This document shows positions 32,101 through 40,655 of a stretch of DNA of 64,000 nucleotides, piece by piece. The stretch lies in assembly GCA_023333565.1 (NCBI GenBank), contig JAJKFH010003927.1:310001-374000 (forward strand), written 5' to 3'. Position 1 is the first letter of the stretch, and every line of letters starts with the position of its first letter. The notes under the pieces are model-generated. The model saw only the letters and a list, made by a program, of their open reading frames with translations, was not told the DNA's origin and ran no database searches. The position numbers and the translations under genes are program-made. The DNA is from Puffinus mauretanicus (Eukaryota; Chordata; Aves; Procellariiformes; Procellariidae).

Positions 32101-35100
32101 TATTTTTTTTTTTTTTTGTTAAATCAAGAATTTGAGAAATGTCTGCAGTTTAACCCTTTAAAAAGAATGCAGCGTTACTAAGCAATCAAGATTCACTTTG
32201 CAGTGCAAAAGAGAATCTGCATCAAGTCCAATTTATGCAGTCAATTCTGCATTCTGAATTGCACACATTTGACAAGTTCTTGATCTATGCGCAAGAAGAG
32301 TTCCGTCACTTGTCCTGTTTGCAACAGCTTTATGTCAGCAGCTCAGAAGCCAACATTATTTTCTCATAATTAGGAGTGGGCTCTTTAACACCATTCTTTA
32401 AAAAAATTTCTCCAACTGTGGGACTTACAGTGTGAGCCGTCAGCCGTCTGTGCACTGTTTTGGGGGTTACGATAGATGTTTTGAATCAAGATGGTCTGCG
32501 GGGAAAAAAAATAAAAAGGGGAATTCTACTGGCTGCTGTGCATATAATAGACAATTGCAAAGAGACAACTTGTTTGCAAACAGCTAAAAATAATATTTTA
32601 TTCTTAAGACTTCCTTTTGTATTTGCAGAGTATCTTCCAAAATTGCATCCAGACCATCATATTATGAAAACAGTTTTAATTAACCACCAAGAAAGAGCTG
32701 CATTGTCTCAACAGCTATCCTCAATATGGGAGTTGTGAGGCACAGTAACCTAAAACATCGAACTACATGATGTTACGGAGATGCCTAGCTTTCGAGACCA
32801 GATTCATTATTGTAAGTCTAGGGGAAAAAAAAATAGTGTTATGTGCACAGCATATAATACATAATGCCACAGAGACTAAAATGTTAAACCAGACAGTAAG
32901 GTTTTTAGGCAAGAGCTACGTCTCATTTTGTGCATCAGGAATTTCTTGGTGGAATTTCTGTTTAAATAATATAATAGCGTCATAGGTTCACATGTTTCCG
33001 ATCCTTCAAATAAGGACAATATCCTTTTAGCCCTTCTGCTTTTTACTTGAAGAATTAGCCCAGGCAGACTTGAAACCTTACATTTGTACCGTTCTTCTTA
33101 AAATCAAGTTGTCTGAAAAAACAAACCATGTTTAAGTTAGTAAACTAATATTACAAAAAAAAAAATCCAAACGTCCATATCACTGTAAGCAGCTCAAAAA
33201 TTGAAATTTGATTACTTAAAATACAAGCTCAATGTTAGTTAGTATGAATCGCAATCCCCAAATATTATTTTAGCTTACACATTATTATTAGTCACAGTAA
33301 GAATTCAGAGCTTAAAGAAGTCACAGGACCAGCAATGTCATACCTACATATGCTGCCCACTTAACATGTAAAAAAATCTGTAACATCACATTTAAAAAAT
33401 AAAAATCACACACTTGTTTTATAACAAGGGTATGGTCATACCAACCAAAGCTTTGTGCTACCATGGCCCAGGTTTAAAGTAACTATGTTTTAGCCTACAG
33501 TTGGAGAGAGCCAGAAACATGCATATAGTTACAGTGTTTCTGCTGATTGGTGGTAATTTGATCACCCTGGATTGCCCGACCTTTACTAACACAGCTCTTC
33601 TATAAAGTAGCTGCACCAGCAATAGCAACAGAAGATAAAAATACTGTGCCGGTAACTTCCCATTAGTAAGAACATCTGTTCTTCTATTTTCTATCACAGC
33701 TGATTATCAATCTGCATACAAATAAAGATTTCTGTAGTGAACCCTACACATTTGCCAGGTACGTCTGAGATGTTACAATACAGCACGTCTGCCACGTGCG
33801 ATGCTGTAGCAGTCCAAGACATCACTGGATGAATCTGACACGCCCTGCTGAACCACTTCAGCTGGCATTGCTAACTGCACTTTATAAAGCAAAGCTAAAG
33901 ACTGCGCTGCCAGAGGAAACCATTGTTGCACACGAGGGGTTTTTTGTAAAAAAAGATGTAGTTTGTTTTTTTGTGGGTTTGTTTGTTTGTTTTTAACTTA
34001 AAGACAGCTACTGTGGAAGTTGTCTAATTTAGAAATATTTTCTAGTAGCCAATGACCTAAATTCAGGTCTCTAAATAACCTATCACATTGCAGCACACTC
34101 TCCATGTAGACGAGCAACATGGAACAGTTTTGAAAATGGACAATATTATTTTTGAGATACATTATTTACATTAAAAATTATTAGATGCCTAGAAGTGGAA
34201 AACTGTTTTTGTAGATGAAGTACCAGGAGTGGTCCCTATGGACCAGTGACCTAGACAGCCCCCCCCTAAACTACCCTGCCCACTCACATGCTTGCAAAGT
34301 TTAACTTCATGAGCACCATCGCTTTGAACTCCAGTCACGTGGATAGTACTTGCTCCCCTAATTCTCCCCAAACCAACCATCTGGGGAGTCCACCATTCTA
34401 ATCAATCCTGCTCCAAGTCAGCTAAGATGAACTCGCAGAGGACTCCACCGCTATGTAAACTTTACCTTTGTAGGCAACTGCCGATAATGCAACAGCTTCC
34501 GTAGGCAGTACTTATCATGTACAATACTCCCAAAGAAATCTATTTACCTGTATACCTTGACAATCAGCAGTGATAGAAAAAGGCAAAGCATACAGTTCTC
34601 CAGGAATGTAATTTCTGAAAACTACAGAGCTCATAATAATAAAACCCCTACAACCCACTGCACCTTTTTTCATTTTTGGCAGACATGCAGTCACATACCA
34701 TGTCTCTAACAATATTCACATAGCCAAAGATTAAATAATCTGTAAAGTCAACTGACATATACACCCTCAGCAACCAGGCAAGCTGTTTTCAAGAAACAAT
34801 TCTTTCACATTCAAAGCAAGTATGTAAGTTACTCTTGAAACTTAAGAGCCTGGGTCAGAGAGCAAATGTAACGACGGAAGAGTCGCTTTTATTTATTAAT
34901 TAGTTTTCTTCTATTATATGCATAAAGGACTTAAGTTCACATCTTTGAGATAGGCAGAACATGCTGCCATTGTTTGTGACTAAAAAAACCTGGGATGGTT
35001 TAAGTGCCTAAACACCACTGAGAAGGCACACTCACCTGAAAGTTAGCACTGGTTGGTCTCTACTACAGGCAAGCTTACAACAGCATCGCTTCCTGCAGCC

Positions 35101-37891
35101 ATTAAGGGTGACAGGAGATAATTAGAAATGCTGGGAGAAGTAAATGGAATACCCCCAAAAAAGCAAAAACCCATATAAACTGGGGCCAAAAGTGAACTAG
35201 TTAATCTGGAGCTCAGTAATTATTCACTTGTATCTGAGAATCTACGTTTTAAAGAAGCAAGAATATACTTCCACAAGAAAGAGAAAACAAAAGGAAAACA
35301 AACCTGGCTAAATGTTGGTTTGTTGTGCAACCGTGAACATCTGTCTCCATGACGACAAGCTCCAATTTTGAAATAAAATGAACAGTTGACTCTGCAAGTA
35401 AAAAAACCAAAGTAGTTACATATTGGAATAGAAAGACATTAATATGCAATTCCTATAAAACATATACCCTAAATGCCTTTATCTTGATGTGGAGAAGTAA
35501 CATAGGAAAAAAAAATCAAAACAGTATAGGAAAGCATTACAGCAAACCTGTTCATATTCACTCCTCTTTACTCCTAGTTTACAGCGAGTCACCTAATCAA
35601 TTTCACCCGCTACTCAAACCCAAAGTGCATTCATGACACCACCACAGACAGAAGCGATCACTGCCATTTTACCCTTCTGGTTCTCCATTCCTTCTTTATA
35701 TCAGTTTCACTGGGTGATGGGATGGGAAATAATGTGAAAAACAGCCTGAAAAGTTACACTATGAGCTATATGGTTGTGTCTTAGTTCATGCAACCCCCTA
35801 GTCTAGGCAATAAAACCTGCTTTAAAGCTGATACAGTTGCACCTACCTAATGTTTTATAAACCACCTGTTTAAAGTTATACTCTAAGGGTAACTCAGACT
35901 GCTGCCAATAATTCACGTAAGAGAAAAATAATGTTACAGAGAGAATACACACAAGCAAAGTAAATTAATTTAATTAAGCCATTTCCATGAATGTAGTTAA
36001 TAATTTGAAATTATTTTTTTAAACCACAAGCTTTTCTTGAGTTAACTATCATCTAATGACACCTTCAAAACTATGCTGGTTTAGGAATGCCAGTAAAACT
36101 CTCACATGTAAGTGTAATTCACATGGAATGATGAAAGAAAACCATAAGGAGTTTAGTTACCTTGACTGGGAAAACTGAATGCAAAATTCTGAAGGGCAAT
36201 AAAACTATTATGGGCTATATATGTGTAAGTGAAATATAAGAATTCTCCTGGAAGAAAGATTATTATTCCCATGCTCACAGTTAACACCAATTCTTTCCAC
36301 AATCCTGTGTAACCAACATCAACTCATGGAAGGGAGAAATATTAAAGTATTAAAGCATATCTGATCTCTAGCAAAACATTCTACTGTAAAATTGTAACAT
36401 GCTTACTCTTCATTACGTTATTGAAAATATATATTTAGCATTACAATATACTTACTGTCTTTTCTGAACTCTATCCTGAAACAAAAAAAAAATCTAACTA
36501 TAAAATTTCCAATAGTACCTCCAACTTCAACACTTTCTGGAGAGTTCTGCTTGCTTTTCGAATAGAAAATAAGATCAGTACAGGAATTTCATGCCTGCTG
36601 TATTGGCATATACTAATACTGTTCAACTGTAATGCGTTATATCAGAAAGGATGCTACAGTAACAGAGCTCAAGAGAGGCCGCCGATACCGCTTTTCTGAC
36701 AGACGAGCGAATTGGAACTGGCATGTAGCGCTAGAGAGTAGAAGGAAAACAGAAGCCTCGCGGCCAGAGGCTGACAAGAGTAATTTAGTCCAGTAGCACA
36801 TCGATGCCCCCTTTCATTTTTACGAGTGGAAAAACACGTTGGTTTGGTCAGGCCGACGGTGACCAAATTTTCGTTAGGAGGGTTTTGTAAGTGTGCTTCC
36901 AACAACCAGAGAAACTAGAGACGTTCCCGACGCGTGGAAGGCTGCAGGCAGAAGCCTGAGGATCAGGATGCAGCAGTCGGGGAAATCCTCCGCACCCTGG
37001 GGAGGGGGGAGAAATAACCGGTCGCTGTCCTTGCAGCGGAGCGGAAGCTCTCGGGCTGCCGCGAGGCGCAGAGACGCGAACAAAAGGGGAAGAAGAGGCC
37101 CTTTCTGGCGGGCGGCGGCGGGAAGCTCGGCACCCAGCGGCACCCACCGCTCCCGCCCGCCGCCGGAAAAGCGCAACCGCCGCGTGGGGGGGATAGCGGG
37201 GGGGGGGGGGACGGCAGCGCGCCACGAGGCGCGGGCACACCCGCATGGCGGCCGGGGAGGGGAGAGGGGGGAGGAGGTCCCCGAGGAGAACAGACCCAGC
37301 CCGGCCCGGGAGGGGAGAGGGAAGCGCATGGGCGGGGCCGGCAGCGCGGGCACGCGCAGGCCCCACGCGGCGAGAGGCGCGCGCGCGCCCCCTCCCTCCC
37401 TCCCCGCCCCTGGCGGCGCGCGCACGCGCGCTCCAGCGAGGGGGGAGGGGAGGAGGGCCGCCGCCGCGCCGCGGGCCTGGGGGAGGCGGGGGGGGGGGGA
37501 GAGGGGGAGGGGAGCGCGCCCGCTTCGCTTCCTCTTCCCTCCGCGGCCGCGCGCCGCCACGTTCCAGAGCGCGGCGGTGGCGGGAGGGGAGCTCCGGGCG
37601 CGCGCCCCGGTCGCGGGGGTGCCGCAGGCCCCTGAGGCAGGAGCGGAAGAAACGGGCCGGGTCCCCCCGCGGGGGAGGGGAAGGGCTGACCGCCACGATC
37701 GGTACAGGCCGCCCGGGCGGGCGCTGCGCGTCCCCGCGCCCCGCGGAACCCGCCGCCAGCCTCCGGCCTCCCTCGAGCACCCCGCCGGGGCGCCGAAGCC
37801 GCGGGAGCGGCGCGGAGCGGCGCGGGAAGAGGGGATGGGCCACTCACTTGTCCTTCTCTGTTCCGAAGATGGAGGCCAGATACTCCGCCAT
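23058..37891 (-). CDS. U2AF1: U2 small nuclear ribonucleoprotein auxiliary factor 35 kDa subunit (complete, split)
   Basis: U2AF1 binds the AG at 3' splice sites as the small partner of U2AF2 (U2AF65) and helps place U2 snRNP; it works in the nucleus. Eight exons join in frame: 37891-37848, 35391-35304, then either 32495-32429 (Ab) or 31616-31550 (3), 28211-28162, 27547-27449, 26245-26112, 25771-25679 and 23196-23058. They encode 237 residues. In order: zinc finger 1 (Cys18, Cys27, Cys33, His37), the UHM (RRM-like) domain about 43-147 with Arg133-Trp134-Phe135, zinc finger 2 (Cys155, Cys163, Cys169, His173), and a C-terminal RS region with a 9-glycine tract ending ERSGRF. Ser34 and Gln157, the positions mutated in human leukaemias, are both present. 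Exon lengths 44, 88, 67, 50, 99, 134 and 93 fit the human gene. The shorter glycine tract explains 237 rather than 240 residues. Confidence 0.98.
23197..25678 (-). other. U2AF1: U2AF1 intron 7
   Basis: GT-AG intron of about 2.5 kb. It holds a T-rich and CT-rich low-complexity stretch at 23643-23680 and a near tandem 12-mer CCATACTTTGTC at 24489 and 24511. No gene recognised. Confidence 0.85.
25679..25771 (-). CDS. U2AF1: U2AF1 coding exon 7 (zinc finger 2)
   Basis: 93 nt, acceptor TTTCAG, donor GTAAGT. It encodes [15 protein letters not shown] then [15 protein letters not shown], completing the second CCCH finger and entering the basic RS region. Confidence 0.97.
25772..26111 (-). other. U2AF1: U2AF1 intron 6
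   Basis: Short GT-AG intron of 340 nt with nothing else recognised. Confidence 0.9.
26112..26245 (-). CDS. U2AF1: U2AF1 coding exon 6
   Basis: 134 nt, acceptor TTTTAG, donor GTAAAA. It encodes [19 protein letters not shown], ending ACCRQYEMG: the last UHM part with the RWF motif and the start of zinc finger 2. Gln157 is CAA. Confidence 0.97.
26246..27448 (-). other. U2AF1: U2AF1 intron 5, with a small tandem repeat
   Basis: GT-AG intron of about 1.2 kb. It contains the 19-bp tandem repeat listed separately at 27037-27090 and is otherwise plain A/T-rich sequence. Confidence 0.85.
27037..27090 (+). repeat. 19-bp minisatellite-like tandem repeat in U2AF1 intron 5
   Basis: Two units, GAAAATAAATGCACCTGTT and GAAAATAAACACACCTGTT, are followed by a partial third starting GCGAATAAAC. 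There are two differences between the first two units. Confidence 0.8.
27449..27547 (-). CDS. U2AF1: U2AF1 coding exon 5
   Basis: 99 nt, acceptor TTTAG, donor GTAGGA. It encodes [16 protein letters not shown] then [17 protein letters not shown], the middle of the UHM domain. It is phase 0 at both ends. Confidence 0.97.
27548..28161 (-). other. U2AF1: U2AF1 intron 4
   Basis: GT-AG intron of 614 nt. No feature beyond A/T-rich sequence. Confidence 0.85.
28162..28211 (-). CDS. U2AF1: U2AF1 coding exon 4
   Basis: 50 nt, acceptor TTACAG, donor GTATGT. It encodes the end of Cys67, then [16 protein letters not shown] of the UHM domain. If joined straight to exon 2 it reads GTG CTG TGA, an immediate stop. 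Confidence 0.96.
28212..31549 (-). other. U2AF1: U2AF1 intron between exon 3 and exon 4
   Basis: GT-AG intron of about 3.3 kb, the longest in the gene, with T runs at about 28708, 29622 and 30690. I could not identify a snoRNA or microRNA in it by eye. Its length downstream of the exclusive exons leaves room for splicing regulators. Confidence 0.8.
31550..31616 (-). CDS. U2AF1: U2AF1 exon 3 (U2AF35a isoform)
   Basis: 67 nt, acceptor TTTCAG, donor GTAAGT. It encodes [16 protein letters not shown] then SADGLRC, the major isoform in mammals. It is used instead of Ab. Both exons begin in phase 0 and end with one base of the Cys67 codon. Confidence 0.96.
31617..32428 (-). other. U2AF1: U2AF1 intron between mutually exclusive exons Ab and 3
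   Basis: 812 nt with usable GT and AG at its ends. It is too long for simple steric exclusion, so exclusive use of the two exons must depend on regulation or on decay of the double-inclusion product. Confidence 0.85.
32429..32495 (-). CDS. U2AF1: U2AF1 alternative exon Ab (U2AF35b isoform)
   Basis: 67 nt, acceptor CCGCAG after a strong T/C tract, donor GTAAGT. It encodes [16 protein letters not shown] then TADGSHC. It differs from exon 3 at seven residues (47, 48, 49, 59, 61, 65 and 66), the count known for mammalian U2AF35b. As in mammals it lies upstream of exon 3. Confidence 0.95.
32496..35303 (-). other. U2AF1: U2AF1 intron between exon 2 and exon Ab
   Basis: GT-AG intron of about 2.8 kb, with a GTTT-type simple repeat at about 33961-33997. 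Nothing else recognised. Confidence 0.85.
35304..35391 (-). CDS. U2AF1: U2AF1 coding exon 2 (zinc finger 1)
   Basis: 88 nt, acceptor TTGCAG, donor GTTTGT. It encodes [20 protein letters not shown] then LHNKPTFSQ, the first CCCH zinc finger, with Ser34 encoded by TCA. It ends on a complete codon (residue 44). Confidence 0.97.
35392..37847 (-). other. U2AF1: U2AF1 intron 1
   Basis: GT-AG intron of about 2.5 kb. Its first about 950 nt (36900-37847) are part of the CpG island and C-rich on the transcript strand. The remainder is A/T-rich. Confidence 0.85.
37848..37891 (-). CDS. U2AF1: U2AF1 coding exon 1
   Basis: It encodes [14 protein letters not shown] plus two bases of a lysine codon, followed by donor GTGAGT at 37847. 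The ATG is preceded by GGGAG, and the peptide is the invariant N-terminus of the family. It lies inside the CpG island. Confidence 0.97.
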
Positions 37892-38008
37892 CTCCCACCG
37901 CCCGCCCGCCCGCCGGACAGCCCGGCGCCGACCGCGCACGTCACAGCCGCCGCGCCGGAAACACTTCTACCGAGCCCCGCGGCGGGGGGGAGGGGGGGCA
38001 CGGCTCTT

Positions 38009-38020
38009 TGCGCATGCGCG
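38009..38020. promoter_or_regulatory. NRF1 site, proximal
   Basis: TGCGCATGCGCG fits the NRF1 consensus YGCGCAYGCGCR exactly and lies 118 bp upstream of the U2AF1 start codon. Confidence 0.7.
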
Positions 38021-38130
38021 CGGAGTCGCCAGCCCCGCATTGGGGGAGCGGCGTGGGCCTCTCCTCCCCTCCCCCTCCGGTGGCGCGGGCAGGGCGCGCG
38101 GGTGCCGCTCGCGCCACGCGGTGCCGTTGC

Positions 38131-38142
38131 CGCGCATGCGCA
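38131..38142. promoter_or_regulatory. NRF1 site, distal
   Basis: CGCGCATGCGCA is a second exact match to the NRF1 consensus, 240 bp upstream of the U2AF1 start codon. Confidence 0.65.
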
Positions 38143-38480
38143 GGGGGGGGGTGCGGCGGGGCCGGGGCGCTGTAGCGGAGCGGGGCCGGCCGCGGTGGGG
38201 AGGTCCCCGCCCGCTCCCCGGGCTGGTGTCCGGCGGCCGCCAGGGCCGGAGCCCTGCCGTGGAGAGAGCAGAGGGAAAAGCGGTGCTGTTCACCGCAGGA
38301 GTCGGGAGGGGGGCTTTGGGGAGGGGCGCCAGCTGTCCAGCAGGGACTGAGCGGCCTGTGGCGGAATGGAGACGGCCCTGTGGGAATGGGGGGGCCTCTC
38401 CTGTGCCCGCAGAGACTGGAGTGTATCTCGTCGGGAGTGTTGCCTCAATCGTGATGCATGTTATGCTCTCCCCATGGTTC

Positions 38481-40063
38481 CGCTGGGGGAGTTACTGAAG
38501 CGTACTGTGCCTCCATGTCCAGATGTGTGCCCACATTTCCGTATTACACCCGTCTTCCATTCTGCAGTTTTGTGTGGCCGTCTGGGTGTTGTACCCAAAC
38601 TTCTGAAGCAATCTGAATGTTGCCAGAGTAAGCTCAGAACAGAAGAAAGACAGCTTAGCCAGTGGCTCAAGGAAATTGAGAAGCCTCTGATGGATGCTGA
38701 AGCACACAGCTAAAGGGCGTGATGACTCAAAAGATGGCAGTCTGAAAAAAAATTACCAGAGGGAGACATGAAGGAAGGCACATGTGCTGGGGCACAGCAT
38801 TAACAGAAGTTTATGTGATTGTGGAGAAGGTAAGGATGCTGCTTAGAAGCTAAAGGGTCTTCCTGCAATTAGTCATCGGTACAAAGGACACTGACAAGAA
38901 ATCCAAATGAGACCTTTGTTGCCATGCCTTCAAGTGCTGGAATAAAGTAATTGCTCAAAGGCAGGAAGGTGCAGGTTCTGAAGGAGTTTAAATAAAAGTT
39001 GGATCAGCTGCAAAGAAAAATACGCATTTTAATTAGAAGCAGGAGGGAGGGTAGGACCAAATTCTTTCTGATCATTCTGGGAAGTTTCATGGAATTACAG
39101 CTAAAAGCTGCAAATTTGAACCAAGCGAATTTATATTTTTGAAATGGAATAGCAATGCATGCGGAAGACTCTGATACTATACAGCCTGATCAGCATTTGC
39201 AACAAAAGTGTTCCAGTCTGAAAATCATTGCAGGAAAGTGAACTTACTCATTTTATTGATGCAGAAAACAAAGACTGAGCGCTCAGTGTATTACAAGTAA
39301 AATTCGTCTCTTAGCTATTTTTGAATCTCCTGAAACGTTTACAAATACACTTTATTTCACATAGCATTCACAGCCCCAGTTGTAGTCAATAGGACTGTTC
39401 GCAAGCAGAAGCGCTCACTGCGTTGTGCCCTAGCGCGGTATAGTTGAAACTTAACAGCAAGTCCAGTTCCAAGGAAGTAAGCTGAATGTTTTTCAGTCTG
39501 ACTCCAAAATATTTTTAAAGTGCATCTACTTTAAAAATGGAACGGTAATCTTAGTAACGTTTCGCTACTTTGACAATAGTTACACCCAGTGAAGGGAGTC
39601 TGGTTGCTTTCTATGTCACCCCCTGGAATTCCTCAGTGGGTTTAGGCTGATTCAAAGACAATGCGGCCCATCACAGGACCGGGACAGTCCTCTAGGCACC
39701 GCTGTATGTCCTGCCATGTTCTTTACGTACGTACTCTTTTGGGATGTAAAGCTCACCTGCTCTCCACTGCTCTTAACTGAGATGACAAAAGCTTTCTGCT
39801 AGAACTTCTGCCACGTACAGACAGATTAACTTCACTTCGCTCCTTCCTCCTGCACTCCCCTACTTCCCTTCAAATTCACAATTGTGATCCAGGTGCTGGA
39901 GCAGAAATCCCTGGCAAAGCCTGAGAAGATCTTGTTACCAGAGAACAGGTACTGCTGCTTAGCTTTGCCTGGCAGTGTATGTGCCCAATAAGGTTTGTGT
40001 GTTAGAGGATGCACTTTTTTTGCCTCAGTTACTCAGTGTTGGTCTGCGTCCCACCTAGGCTTA
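38481..40063. other. Intergenic, upstream of U2AF1
   Basis: No coding gene recognised. A 115-codon plus-strand frame at 38366-38713 begins at the island edge, but its peptide has no recognisable domain. At most it could be part of a divergent noncoding RNA. Confidence 0.55.
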
Positions 40064-40606
40064 TGTCGTGGTTTAACCCCAGACGGCAACTAGGCCCCAC
40101 ACAGCCGCTCGCTCACTCCCCCCGCAGGAGGATGGGGGAGAGAATCGGAATAAAAGTGAGAAAACTCATGGGTTGAGATAAAGACAGTTTAATAGGGAAA
40201 GCAAAAGCCGTGCACACAAGCAAAACAAAACAAGAAATTCATTCACTACTTCCTATCGGCAGGCAGGTGTCAGCCATCTCCAGGAAAGCAGGGCTCCATC
40301 ATGCTTGGGAAGACAAAACGCCATCACTCTGAACGTCCCCCCCCTTCCTCCCTCTTCTTTCCCAGCTTTATATGCTAAGCATGACATCATATGGTGTGGA
40401 ACATCCCTTTGGTCAGTTGGGGTCAGCTGTCCCAGCTGTGTCCCCTCCCAACTTCTTGTGCACCCCCAGCCTGCTCGCAGGTGGGGTGGGGTGAGGAGCA
40501 GAAAAGGCCTTGACTCTGTGTAAGCCCTGCTCAGCAGTAACTAAAACATCCCTGTGTTATCAACTCTGTTTCCAGCACAAATTCAAAACATAATCCCATG
40601 TCAGCT
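40064..40606 (-). mobile_element. Solo LTR of an endogenous retrovirus, 5' (U3) end truncated
   Basis: The plus strand begins TGTCGTGGTTTAACCCC and runs through GTTGAGATAAAGACAGTTT, GCAAAACAAAACAAG and TTTGGTCAGTTGGGGTCAGC. I recognise this as a common LTR of non-galliform birds. Read on the minus strand it has a TATA box (TATAAAG, 40372-40366), then ATTAAA (40193-40188) about 175 bp downstream, and ends in CA at 40064. The first roughly 50 bp of U3 are missing at the right-hand edge. No internal retroviral genes flank it, so it is a solo LTR from recombination. Confidence 0.82.
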
Positions 40607-40655
40607 GGATTTGCTTGTCAGATGAACTTTGATTACTTTCCAGTCAGTCCTTTTG
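40602..40655 (-). repeat. 54-bp repeat, copy 1 (inverted relative to copy 2)
   Basis: The reverse complement of this segment matches 44181-44234 at 51 of 54 positions. It directly abuts the truncated end of the LTR, sharing the bases CAGCT with it. Its family is not recognised. Confidence 0.85.

Larger units (their letters stand above)
36880..38480. promoter_or_regulatory. U2AF1: CpG island and U2AF1 promoter
   Basis: About 1.6 kb of very high G+C surrounds the U2AF1 start codon at 37891. Upstream on the gene's side it has ACGTCA (37938-37943), CCGGAA (ETS-type, 37955-37960) and two NRF1 palindromes. It has no evident TATA box, typical of a housekeeping promoter. Long frames of 417 and 485 codons here on the plus strand, and 311-388 on the minus, are low-complexity Arg/Gly/Pro/Ala translations and not genes. 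A divergent rightward transcript is possible but not shown. Confidence 0.88.

Noticed and set aside
36848..38040. Minus-strand open frames of 388, 331 and 311 codons at the U2AF1 promoter
   Set aside because: Same composition effect. None is in the MAEYLASIF frame that defines the real exon.
36893..38498. Plus-strand open frames of 485 and 417 codons
   Set aside because: They lie in the U2AF1 CpG island and translate to Arg/Gly/Pro/Ala-rich low complexity. They overlap U2AF1 exon 1 antisense and have no domain. High G+C removes stop codons by chance.
38366..38713. 115-codon plus-strand frame just right of the U2AF1 island
   Set aside because: A divergent transcript is possible, but the peptide has no domain and no coding bias that I can defend.
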